Below are positions 9,123 through 17,338 of a stretch of 64,000 nucleotides of DNA, one piece after another (the stretch's first letter is position 1; each line of letters opens with the position of its first letter). The notes beneath the pieces were generated by a model that worked only from the letters and a program-made list of their open reading frames with translations, was not told the DNA's origin and ran no database searches. The DNA is taken from positions 2,604,001-2,668,000 of the forward strand of contig NZ_CP087196.1 of NCBI RefSeq assembly GCF_024749285.1. The letters run 5' to 3'. A program made the translations under genes and the position numbers. The stretch comes from Pseudomonas sp. B21-015. Its GTDB lineage: Bacteria > Pseudomonadota > Gammaproteobacteria > Pseudomonadales > Pseudomonadaceae.

Positions 9123-9962
9123 ATGAATGCGACCGCCGAAGTTTTGCAACGCTCCATTATTCATCGTACCAAAGGCAAAAACCTTGGCTCTTTAACAAGA
9201 CTTATGAGCCCGGCTGACTTGGGCGAGATTTTGAAGCCTTTTGTCTTTCTGGCTATTTTCAGTTTAGGTGAAAACCGCGGGAAGGCCGACTCTGGTATGC
9301 ATCCACACTCTGGGATTGCAACGGTCACTTTCATGATTGATGGCGATATCGCCTACGAAGATACTACTGGCGCTGCCGGTATCTTGCCCGCAGGGGGCCT
9401 CGAGTTGATGCGTGCCGGTAACGGCGTTTGGCACGACGCTGTTCCAACCAGCGACACATCAATCATGGGATTTCAGCTTTGGGTGGCATTACCCGCTTCA
9501 GAAGAGAATGGTCCGGCGAAAAGTGTCTACCTAGCACCCTCGAAAATCCCGCAAGCGGGCCCAGCGCGCGTGCTCTTGGGACATTATGGAGATGCGCAGA
9601 GCGTTATTGAAGCTCCGGCGGGCGTGAACTACCTGGCTGTACGTCTCAAAGATGGAGAGTGTTGGCGCTACACGCCACCGACTGGCCACACCGTGGCTTG
9701 GTTGGCGGTAGAATCAGGCTGCTTGGACACTGGAGGTTTCGTCAATAAAGGCGAGCTTGTAGTATTCGAAGAGTCCGAGCAACATATTGAATTAGTGGCG
9801 CGAGGCGACAGTTCTTTTGTGTTGGGCTCTGCGGTGAAGCACCCACATGATTTAGTAACCGGTTATTACTCAGTTCATACGAGCAAAGAGGCAATGGCAA
9901 AAAGCAAAACCGAAATACAGAGCATTGCCGCACGTCTACGACAGGAAGGTCGACTGAGCTAG
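9123..9962 (+). CDS. Pirin-family bicupin protein
   Basis: The 279-residue product has the pirin layout. The N-terminal cupin carries the metal motif around GMHPHSGIATVTFMIDG (His residues near 60-62), followed by GDIAYEDTTGAAGILPAGGLELMRAGNGVWH, and there is a C-terminal cupin-like half. Pirins are iron-binding proteins; some act as quercetin dioxygenases and others as transcription cofactors, and sequence does not say which. It is the only plus-strand gene among minus-strand genes and runs toward the end of the HemW-like radical SAM gene, so it is probably not part of the same transcript and may be a bystander in the biosynthetic cluster. Three palindromes upstream suggest its own control. 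The start has only a weak GAGAG upstream. Confidence 0.85.
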   Translation: MNATAEVLQRSIIHRTKGKNLGSLTRLMSPADLGEILKPFVFLAIFSLGENRGKADSGMHPHSGIATVTFMIDGDIAYEDTTGAAGILPAGGLELMRAGNGVWHDAVPTSDTSIMGFQLWVALPASEENGPAKSVYLAPSKIPQAGPARVLLGHYGDAQSVIEAPAGVNYLAVRLKDGECWRYTPPTGHTVAWLAVESGCLDTGGFVNKGELVVFEESEQHIELVARGDSSFVLGSAVKHPHDLVTGYYSVHTSKEAMAKSKTEIQSIAARLRQEGRLS

Positions 9963-10123
9963 GTCGCTCCGAGCCTCTTCTTGATATATTGTGTAAGCTC
10001 GTTCGCCAGGTTATGCGGTTACTTTCGCAGTTTTCGCCATTGCCCTACGCCATGCGAACTTCGCTGGCGAGCGGGGACTTGACGCCCAAACACAAAGAAC
10101 TAGGAGCAAGGCGCTGCCGTCTG

Positions 10124-11407
10124 TCACACCCTTAACCCTCTATCAAGCGTGCCATCCAAAATATGAGTATATAAGTGTTGAATGTAAACCTCGTGTATGT
10201 TGGCCGATTTTAAAGCAATACCATCTTCGGTTCCGTAAAACGTTCCCCCGCACTTTTTCAGGTGTTTCATGAATGCACGAACTGCCAAATTGTCTCGACA
10301 AAGCTGCTTGAAATCCAGTCCGGTAAGTTTCTCAAATTTGTCAAAGTTCAAGCCGTCTTTGGTTTGAAGTGCTGCACCCACTCTAGTCATTAGCGATTCA
10401 ATCTGGTCAGATTCCACACCAAACTTCACGCACTTCCCCAATGTCAAAGGGTTTTTAATGTACTCATCGTAAAAAGCGTTGTCGTTTAGAACTCTATACC
10501 CGCCAAGCATTGAATGCGCTCCGCTTCCGAGTCCAAGGATATCTCCTTCCAATCCATAAGTGTGCATTCCCACTATTGACTCAGATATTTTTTCTCGTGC
10601 AAAGTATGCGAGACAATATTGCTCGAAGCCTTGTGCTTCAAGTTGGTATTTTGCTGTTTGGTAGGCGAGCTTTGTATGCTCGAAGCTTAATCTGCCGCGA
10701 CGTCCCGTATCGATAAGGTTCGCCATCTTTGTTCCTGGCGAAGGTCTATAAGGGTATACCGAGATATGTTGAACGTCCAAAGCGACTGCTCGCGCGATCG
10801 AATATTCGACTTGTGCAATTTCTTCATCTGGAAAGCCGGCTATTAAGTCTATGTTAACATTTGGCACGCCCGCCGATCTTGCCAGATCCACCGCAGTCAC
10901 TGCTTGTTCGGCAGAGTGCGCACGCCCTGCCCGACGCAGGTGTTCTTTGTCAAAAGATTGTATGCCCAAGCTGACTCGGTCCACCGGAAGTGCATCCAGC
11001 GCACGAAGGTGTGCAACAGAGAGCGTTTCGGGGCTTGCTTCCAGCGAGTGTTGTCGTACTTTTGACAGGTCAAAACTGGACTGAAGCGTTTCCATTATCC
11101 GTTCAAGATGATACGGATTGAGTCGGGTAGGGGTACCGCCACCCCAATAAATTGAAGTGGGAACATAATTAAGGCCAGTACAGTTTTGCCCTGCATTTTT
11201 TATCTGCCGGCATAACGCATCCACATACGCTTCGCCTTTAGTGTCAGCAGAGGTTAATTGGCGGGTGTTATTGCCAATCACGTAGTCACAAAAATGGCAT
11301 TTTGATGTGCAAAATGGCACGTGGATATAAATTTGCAGATTTCGAGGTGCTAGTGGTAATGGCGTCTGTGCGCGTATCTTGTCAAATACGTCAGATAAGT
11401 ACCGCAT
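10124..11407 (-). CDS. HemW/HemN-like radical SAM enzyme
   Basis: The 427-residue protein resembles coproporphyrinogen-oxidase-like radical SAM enzymes throughout. The cluster motif HVPFCTSKCHFCDY gives Cys33, Cys37 and Cys40. SYWGGGTPTRL-type binding loop (IYWGGGTPT) follows, then SLEASPETLS, VSLGIQSFD and NIDLIAGFPDE. The C-terminal domain is shorter and less like HemW beyond about residue 300. Because it lies in a natural-product cluster beside an MBL-fold protein and an exporter, a housekeeping heme role is less likely. Relatives in such clusters act as class C radical SAM methyltransferases or cyclopropanases, which use two SAM molecules; that assignment here is inference. It is the third gene of a minus-strand group (ABC exporter, MBL copy 2, this gene) with about 100 bp before it. 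Confidence 0.8.
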   Translation of the reverse strand: MRYLSDVFDKIRAQTPLPLAPRNLQIYIHVPFCTSKCHFCDYVIGNNTRQLTSADTKGEAYVDALCRQIKNAGQNCTGLNYVPTSIYWGGGTPTRLNPYHLERIMETLQSSFDLSKVRQHSLEASPETLSVAHLRALDALPVDRVSLGIQSFDKEHLRRAGRAHSAEQAVTAVDLARSAGVPNVNIDLIAGFPDEEIAQVEYSIARAVALDVQHISVYPYRPSPGTKMANLIDTGRRGRLSFEHTKLAYQTAKYQLEAQGFEQYCLAYFAREKISESIVGMHTYGLEGDILGLGSGAHSMLGGYRVLNDNAFYDEYIKNPLTLGKCVKFGVESDQIESLMTRVGAALQTKDGLNFDKFEKLTGLDFKQLCRDNLAVRAFMKHLKKCGGTFYGTEDGIALKSANIHEVYIQHLYTHILDGTLDRGLRV

Positions 11408-11510
11408 ACATTATTGCTCCATTCGGCTACGTAAGCAGTGAGTGGCAATCGTTGAGTCTTCGGTCGCGCCTTCATTATTCGTAACCCGGGTCGGTATTGA
11501 TAGTGGTTGT

Positions 11511-12164
11511 CTATAGCGGGGCAGTCACACCACTGCTTACCAACTGTTTGATCGTGTCATTTAAGATTTTTTCTTTTTCAATACTGCTGATTTTTCGGCA
11601 GGGGCCGCCCTGGCAAGCAAAAGAATTAGAAATTATATAATCGAATTGAAGGTCTTTGAACTGAACCAGCGTTTCCGCAAGTTTTTTCCGACTCGGCGGG
11701 GATACCCAATACTGCCATGCGTGCTCTACAGGTACTAAGGTATCACCAATGAACAATATCTTATTGATTCCGTTATCCCAAAGGTATGAAAATGCGCCCT
11801 TTGTGTGGCCTGGAGTCGGAATAATCTCAATATCGCTTCCCAGGGTGCGTTTTAAAAAGGGTAAGGCGGCAGCTATTTCAAAACCCTTTGCACTTAATAC
11901 TTTCGCCTCTATAGTGCTACACATCAGCGGCGCGCCGAAGTATGCCGACGCCTTGATAGTATCCTGGCTAACATGATGCCTGTCGCCAATAAGTATCGCA
12001 GAAACACTGCCCAGTTTTTCAATGTCGGCATAGTGGGAGCTGATATCAGCCTTGGTGCCAAATATGACATTGCCTTCAGGCCTTAATGCCAGAAATGTAA
12101 AGGGGGCAGGCGATGCGTTAGCATCATCTTTAATCAAAAAAAGATTGGGTAATATCTCTTTCAT
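11511..12164 (-). CDS. Metallo-beta-lactamase-fold hydrolase, copy 2
   Basis: This 217-residue protein is a clear paralogue of the one at 7795-8430: both begin M-(K/E)-x-I-L-P-N-L, both have GDRHH in place of the usual HxHxDH, the PGHTKGAFSYLW segment, LFIGDTLVPV, WQYWVS and a late Cys in GGPCRK. I estimate roughly half the residues are identical. GGAGAATCAG just before the ATG supports the start. It lies between the ABC exporter gene (34 bp upstream) and the HemW-like radical SAM gene, so each radical SAM gene in this cluster has its own MBL partner directly upstream. Catalysis on a thioester, ester or lactam linked to the pathway is plausible but not shown. Confidence 0.82.
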   Translation of the reverse strand: MKEILPNLFLIKDDANASPAPFTFLALRPEGNVIFGTKADISSHYADIEKLGSVSAILIGDRHHVSQDTIKASAYFGAPLMCSTIEAKVLSAKGFEIAAALPFLKRTLGSDIEIIPTPGHTKGAFSYLWDNGINKILFIGDTLVPVEHAWQYWVSPPSRKKLAETLVQFKDLQFDYIISNSFACQGGPCRKISSIEKEKILNDTIKQLVSSGVTAPL

Positions 12165-12198
12165 CTGATTCTCCGTTCAGTTAATCACAGCCCTGGGG

Positions 12199-13989
12199 TC
12201 AAGCCTCGATACGCATGGAATATCGACCTTGTTTGTCCCAAATCTTTCCGTACTGACCTCGTTTGGCAATCAGTTGCAGGTGCGTTCCTTGTTCAAGGAT
12301 GCGTCCTCCCTCCAAATAAACGATCACATCCATATTTTTTATGGTCGAGATACGATGCGCGATCGCAATGACCATTCGATCACTCATGGCTTTAGCGATC
12401 GCAGTTTGAATTTCTTGCTCGGCGGCGGTGTCCAGAGCGCTTGTAGCTTCGTCGAGGATAAGCGTCGGGCAACCGGGTTTCAGCAGCGCACGGGCCAAGC
12501 TCAAGCGTTGGCGTTCCCCGCCGGAGAATTCACTACCGTTCTCGCCGGCAAAGGTGTCGAAACCTGAGGTCCGACGATTGATGAAACTCTCAGCTGAGGC
12601 CATCCGCGCCGCCGACAATACTGCATCGTCGTCAGCATCAGGAGCACCGTAGGCAATATTGTCCCGCACAGTACGGTTAAATATTCCAACATGCTGACTG
12701 ACCACTGCGAACTTTTCGCTCAAAGAGTCACGGTCAAATGCTTGCAGCTCAATCCCGTCAAATAATATTTGACCGCTGCAAGGGGTCAGTTGACCAAGAA
12801 TCAATCGAATGAGTGTTGTTTTACCCGCACCAGACGGACCCACCAGGCCAATTTTCTGTCCAGCTTCGAGGGTGAGATCCAGGTCTTTGAATAACGGTCC
12901 TTCACCCGGATAGCCGAAGCAGACTTTCTTGAACTCGATTTTGCCAGTCTGCTTGGCTGTTTTGCACACTGGACTCTGAACGGTTGGCAAAGACGCGACG
13001 CTCAGGTCGTCCTGAAGAATGAATTCCAACGCTCCATCCAACGAGCCCAGATTTTCATAGAAGCCAATCAGGTTTTTTGAGAGATCGAAGACCGTCATCA
13101 CCAAAATATTAGTGGCGGTAAATACCAGTGCAAACGCTCCCACATTGCGCTCGCCAGACAGAACGTCCTGTAATGCCAGAGTAGTCATGACTGCGAACAG
13201 GCTGAAAACGGCCACGCTGGAAAAAACGCGCATGAGTAATACGTATCGGCGCAGCTGGCAAGTCCGCCGTTTTTCTTCATCCAGCCCTTCAGCTAGAAAC
13301 ATATTTTCGCGTTGGGATGCTCCATAAGAGAAAACGGTTTCGAAATTACGTAACACGTCACTTATTTGGCCGGCGGACCGTCCTGAAGCAAGAAACTGTT
13401 GGCGGCCCAGTCTTAGGCAACGAAATGCGAAGAACGTTGTTCCAGATAAGTAGATAACAAGCCAGCCGATAATCATGAGTGCGTAGTTACTGTCGGCGAT
13501 ATAGAGGATTACACTGATATTTAAAATGACAATAATCATGTTGACGGCGTCGAACGTGAGCAGTTGCACCAATGCAACGCAATTGTAACTTGAGCGTTTT
13601 ATTGACTCAACCAGTGCCCCGCCGTGTCGGTGCTGAAGTGATGCAGGTGAGCGACTCAACAGGTGGGCAATCTGACGTTTCTGGATATGGGCTCGTAAAT
13701 CGGCACTCGTGCTGACATCGATCCATTGGTAAAGTCTGAAGAGCACCATTGCGCCTGCGCTTAACCCGATGAGTCCGATAAACCAGCGTATGGCTGACAT
13801 GCGCTCGACTTCACCAATGTTTGTCAGACCGTTGATGACGCGTTCGAACGCTATTGGCGTCGAGCTTTCCAAAAGAGTGCCCAAGGCCGTAAATATGACC
13901 ATCAAACCTATACGAAATAGCACGCTTTCACTCAGCATCTGGCGTAAATAGACGAGTGGTGTTCGAGCCAGTGGCGGGTATGAACTCAT
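12199..13989 (-). CDS. ABC-type exporter half-transporter (fused membrane and ATPase domains)
   Basis: The 596-residue protein has an N-terminal membrane domain of about 320 residues with several hydrophobic spans (for example MVIFTALGTLL, WFIGLIGLSAGAMVLF, MIIVILNISVILYI) and a C-terminal nucleotide-binding domain. Walker A is GPSGAGKTT, the Q-loop is VVSQHVGIFNRTVRDN, the signature is FSGGERQRLSLARALL, Walker B is PTLILDEATSALD and the H-loop is AIAHRIST. This is the lipid A/peptide exporter arrangement and would act as a homodimer in the inner membrane. There is no N-terminal C39 peptidase domain, so it is not a bacteriocin-processing exporter. AAGGAG lies upstream of the start. It heads the minus-strand MBL-2/radical SAM group and is divergent from a pentapeptide-repeat gene only 68 bp away, which suggests an export and self-protection pair. 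Confidence 0.9.
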   Translation of the reverse strand: MSSYPPLARTPLVYLRQMLSESVLFRIGLMVIFTALGTLLESSTPIAFERVINGLTNIGEVERMSAIRWFIGLIGLSAGAMVLFRLYQWIDVSTSADLRAHIQKRQIAHLLSRSPASLQHRHGGALVESIKRSSYNCVALVQLLTFDAVNMIIVILNISVILYIADSNYALMIIGWLVIYLSGTTFFAFRCLRLGRQQFLASGRSAGQISDVLRNFETVFSYGASQRENMFLAEGLDEEKRRTCQLRRYVLLMRVFSSVAVFSLFAVMTTLALQDVLSGERNVGAFALVFTATNILVMTVFDLSKNLIGFYENLGSLDGALEFILQDDLSVASLPTVQSPVCKTAKQTGKIEFKKVCFGYPGEGPLFKDLDLTLEAGQKIGLVGPSGAGKTTLIRLILGQLTPCSGQILFDGIELQAFDRDSLSEKFAVVSQHVGIFNRTVRDNIAYGAPDADDDAVLSAARMASAESFINRRTSGFDTFAGENGSEFSGGERQRLSLARALLKPGCPTLILDEATSALDTAAEQEIQTAIAKAMSDRMVIAIAHRISTIKNMDVIVYLEGGRILEQGTHLQLIAKRGQYGKIWDKQGRYSMRIEA

Positions 13990-14057
13990 AGTGCTATTAC
14001 TCCTTGGGCAAATACATTTCGTGTAACCATATTTGGTATCAACTGGCAGGAAGAACT

Positions 14058-15008
14058 ATGAATAGCAACCTCCCGGACCCGGCAATTTTGAAGCAGTCGG
14101 TAGTTTTTGATCTGTCATGGGCCGTCGATTTCGCAACAGAATTGCATTCGGCGAATAAAACAGGCCAATTTCGATTTGAACTTGGCGACATGTCGATGGC
14201 AGACCTTGATCTTTCCAATACCCGAGTCACATATTCCAATATTCGAGACAGCAATTTGTCTGGCGTTTCGTTGAAAGGGGCACGCTGGGACGGCTGCTTT
14301 TTTGACTCTGCAAATCTTTCACGGGCCGATTTAACCGACGGGATATTCACCTCGTCCAGTTTCGTCGACTCGGGTTTGACCAACACGGTGCTTACCGGCG
14401 CAGATCTGAGCGGTATCAATGCCTCTAGTGCATTGCTGGAACATTGCGCCGCCGATAATTCAAATCTGACCAAGGCCACCCTCATCAATGCAAAGATTGT
14501 GGGTGGCTCTTTCAGAGGCGCAGTTTTCGCGGGTGCTGTCGCGCGTGGGTCAATATTCGAGTCGGTGGATCTGACAGGTGTCGATTTTTCAGATGGCATT
14601 TTTTCTGACTCGGTTTTCAATGCCTCTGATTTGTCCAACGCCAAGTGTGCCGGCGCGAATTTCGAAAAGGCCAAGCTCAGTGACGTTGTCTTGACCGGTG
14701 CCGATCTGAGCAATGCTTTTCTTGTAAAAGCCGACTTGTCCGGAGTGAACCTTTCGGGTGCCAACCTGAGCAACGCCAACCTGCAAGGGACTAACCTGGC
14801 AGGCGCAAATCTCAACGGTGCACAGCTCATTGGCACCAACCTGCAAGGTGCGGATTTACGCGGAGCCAGCCTTGAAAAGACCGCGGTGGCAGGGGCCAAT
14901 TTCGCCAACGCCAAACTCGACGACTCATTCACGCGCGAGTCCGGGCTTGATACCTCCGCCCAGGTACAGTTGGGTAGTTCCAAGGCCTCTACGCTAAGAC
15001 TCATTTAG
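14058..15008 (+). CDS. Pentapeptide-repeat protein 1
   Basis: From about residue 55 to the end the protein is built of five-residue repeats of the A(D/N)LxX kind, such as LTGADLSNAFLVKADLSGVNLSG and GANLNGAQLIGTNLQGADL-type runs, forming a right-handed beta helix. I choose the ATG at 14058 (316 residues) because AGGAAG at 14049-14054 precedes it; the longer frame has no such site. The N-terminal 50 residues do not repeat. Proteins of this fold in antibiotic clusters (McbG, AlbG, Qnr) mimic DNA and protect gyrase. A paralogous protein lies at 30540-31469. Self-resistance to a gyrase-directed product is inferred from fold and context. The gene starts 68 bp from the divergent exporter and its last four bases overlap the convergent PP-loop gene. 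Confidence 0.85.
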   Translation: MNSNLPDPAILKQSVVFDLSWAVDFATELHSANKTGQFRFELGDMSMADLDLSNTRVTYSNIRDSNLSGVSLKGARWDGCFFDSANLSRADLTDGIFTSSSFVDSGLTNTVLTGADLSGINASSALLEHCAADNSNLTKATLINAKIVGGSFRGAVFAGAVARGSIFESVDLTGVDFSDGIFSDSVFNASDLSNAKCAGANFEKAKLSDVVLTGADLSNAFLVKADLSGVNLSGANLSNANLQGTNLAGANLNGAQLIGTNLQGADLRGASLEKTAVAGANFANAKLDDSFTRESGLDTSAQVQLGSSKASTLRLI

Positions 15009-17338
15009 ACAGTCATCGCAGGTTCAGCGCCTCCCCGGGACGATTGTCCTGGGGAGCATATTGACTCTATGGCCTTGGTCAGCCAGGCATCTTTCTCATC
15101 ATCAAGGTCGGCGCTCCAGCACAGCCGAATACCACTGGCCGTGCGACGGATCACAACCCAACTGCGTCCTCCTGCGATAGCCAGGTCAGACACTTCTTGT
15201 TCTTCGGCAAATAACGTGCAGTCCGGGGCCGTCGTGTGTTCAAGCACGATGACGACATCCGGATCCTCTCCCCGCTGGCGTTGCTCGTTGCCGGTCAAAT
15301 GTCCAATGCGCTGATCATCGGTTTGACGCAGTGAGGTCAGGATACTGACTGACAAGGGGGCGAACGCCTCGGCAATGTGCTGGGCGAGGCTGGCGCTTTC
15401 TGTCTCGCCGCCCAACAGCAGGTGCCTGATGGGGCGTGAGCCGGCTCGCACCTTTGGCCCAACCCACGAAGGCAGTCCAGGCTCGGCAAAGTCTCCCGCC
15501 CGTGCGACCGGCAGCCTGGGCTGAGTATCGGTGGCGATAAGGCGGTAGAACCATTCCAGATGAGCGAACAAGATCGACCACGATGCCTCATCCATGACAA
15601 TGCGGTGCAGCGCAATCGCCAGGGTGCTTTTGCCTTCGCTATTGGGTGAGGCCACCGCAAATAGCGCTAGTGGTTCGTTCATCCCGCTGCCGGTTTTTGA
15701 CAGCAGTGCGTTGGACAGACGGGCCTCGAGAATCTCTCTCTGCTCATTGGACTTCGCGGACAGGTCCGCCCAGATGAGAGGCAGTGCGTTGGGTATCGGC
15801 GCGACTTTGCCTTCCACGCCGCTGTCCGTCTGGCTCAGTTGCAAGCGAAGCGAGGGGTGCAGTGTCAGTACCTGAAACAGCGCCCGTCGAAAAAGATTTT
15901 GATCCAGCGGTTCCCGGGTCGCGATGACCCGCGTGATCCAGTCCTCTTTGGAGCTGCTTCGTGACTGGAGGAATTGCCGTTGGGCCGTGGAGAGAGCGTT
16001 TTGGTTTTTCGGCGGAATAATCTCTACGGGCGTGACCTGTGGCGCCAGTGTTTCAGGAATGGGCTGGCCTCGTTCGTCGCGCCGGATGGTGGTAACCCTG
16101 ATCAGCTTGGGCACTACGTCGTTTCGTGGCCAGCGGGTCTTTACCGCATGCTCCAGATCCGCCATGGTCGAGTCGCTCTTCAACACGGAAAAAATCTCGA
16201 CCTCGGCAGGAGCCGCCTCGACCGGTGTTGGTACGTAATCGATTGAGCGAAGGATCTTCGTCACGCGCTCGTTGTCGGAAACGCCGGCCAGTTCAGCCAG
16301 GGCACTGTCACGATCCAGGTGGCCCAGGCGCACCTCCCAGGCGGTGGGTATTTCATAGTTCGAATAGCCTTTTTCCAGTCCGTGAACCGCGACGCCCACG
16401 TCATTTATCAGGCAATTGGAGGAGCAGAACCCGGTATCTTCAGGCTCTTTCCATCCGGCCTGGCTGGTACTGAGGTAATCGTAGATGTCCTTCTTCTGGG
16501 CATTGCTATAGCGGTAGAAGTCGATGAGGCGGACCCGATCAAAAATCGAGTCGTCATAGAACTGTTTTCCGTCCAGGCCGGCGTAACGCTCAACCTGGTG
16601 GTAGATCCTGCGCCCCTCGGCCAGTTTTGCGTCGATGATTTGCGGGTCGAAGATGTTGCGATCATGGAAAAACCTGAGGCGCTCCTCCACGATCTGGCCA
16701 CGAGACATGCCGGTGAATATGAGGTTGATGCCGCGCTGGTCGGCCAGGGTCAGGCTGTGGTCCAGAAGGGCCTTGAAACAGCCTTTGCAGACGGTGCTGT
16801 ACCGTTGCAGGCTTTCCCGGAACACTTCCCGCATCTGGGCATGGGTTCCGGTGATGTGCTCGATATTCAGGTCACTGGTGATGCGGGCGATGTTGTCGAA
16901 TGCTTGGCGTGAAATGAATCCGTTGTCGAACGTGTAAGTCATCACCTTGAGCTGCATGTCTACCAACTGGTGCAAGACGTACGTCGAATCCTTGCCGCCA
17001 CTGAACAACAGCATGCAGTCGATATCCGATCGCTTGTGCGGGCGGTTGGCCGCTACTATTGCCTGCAATGCGTCCCGGTCGCCGAAGTAAAGATCCAGGC
17101 GCTCTTTGTAGCGGTCGTAACGACGACACTCGGTGCAGACACCTTCGTGGTCCAGCCGGATGCCACTGACTTGTGTCGAGATAGCGCAGCGCCTGCAGCG
17201 CCTGACAGTTTCATACGGCGGCGAATGGACAACAGCGACGTCACTGACGAGCCCGGAAGACCGGACGAAGTGTTCAAGGGCACCTAGCTCCTCGGAGGTG
17301 AACGCCAGCTGCGCGGGGTCCTTCATTGAACCTGTCAT
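15005..17338 (-). CDS. PP-loop ATPase (adenine nucleotide alpha hydrolase-like) fused to a degenerate condensation domain
   Basis: Residues 1 to about 395 form a PP-loop ATPase: paired zinc-type CxxC motifs at Cys48/51 and Cys68/71, the ATP loop SGGKDS at 113-118, and further Cys pairs in VCKGCFKALLD and GFCSSNCLIND. The motif set resembles WbpG-type amidotransferases and the AANH proteins implicated in thioamide formation, for example CtaC of closthioamide. From about residue 450 the sequence becomes an NRPS condensation fold (NALSTAQRQFLQSR, later LALHRIVMDEASWS), but the catalytic HHxxxDG is reduced to HRIVMDE, losing the second His. The dead condensation fold probably docks a carrier protein rather than joining amino acids. 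The start overlaps the stop of the A-PCP gene by four bases. A role in converting a PCP-bound acyl group to an amide or thioamide is inference. Confidence 0.8.
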   Translation of the reverse strand: MTGSMKDPAQLAFTSEELGALEHFVRSSGLVSDVAVVHSPPYETVRRCRRCAISTQVSGIRLDHEGVCTECRRYDRYKERLDLYFGDRDALQAIVAANRPHKRSDIDCMLLFSGGKDSTYVLHQLVDMQLKVMTYTFDNGFISRQAFDNIARITSDLNIEHITGTHAQMREVFRESLQRYSTVCKGCFKALLDHSLTLADQRGINLIFTGMSRGQIVEERLRFFHDRNIFDPQIIDAKLAEGRRIYHQVERYAGLDGKQFYDDSIFDRVRLIDFYRYSNAQKKDIYDYLSTSQAGWKEPEDTGFCSSNCLINDVGVAVHGLEKGYSNYEIPTAWEVRLGHLDRDSALAELAGVSDNERVTKILRSIDYVPTPVEAAPAEVEIFSVLKSDSTMADLEHAVKTRWPRNDVVPKLIRVTTIRRDERGQPIPETLAPQVTPVEIIPPKNQNALSTAQRQFLQSRSSSKEDWITRVIATREPLDQNLFRRALFQVLTLHPSLRLQLSQTDSGVEGKVAPIPNALPLIWADLSAKSNEQREILEARLSNALLSKTGSGMNEPLALFAVASPNSEGKSTLAIALHRIVMDEASWSILFAHLEWFYRLIATDTQPRLPVARAGDFAEPGLPSWVGPKVRAGSRPIRHLLLGGETESASLAQHIAEAFAPLSVSILTSLRQTDDQRIGHLTGNEQRQRGEDPDVVIVLEHTTAPDCTLFAEEQEVSDLAIAGGRSWVVIRRTASGIRLCWSADLDDEKDAWLTKAIESICSPGQSSRGGAEPAMTV

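Noticed and set aside
10124..11407. Assignment as housekeeping HemW or HemN
   Set aside because: The radical SAM core matches, but the C-terminal part diverges and the neighbours (MBL protein, exporter) point to a pathway enzyme.
14039..15004. A 321-codon open frame antisense to pentapeptide-repeat gene 1
   Set aside because: It mirrors the repeat pattern of the real gene, has no ribosome binding site and its protein is an artefact of the five-codon repeat. The same applies to the antisense frame at 30741-31361.
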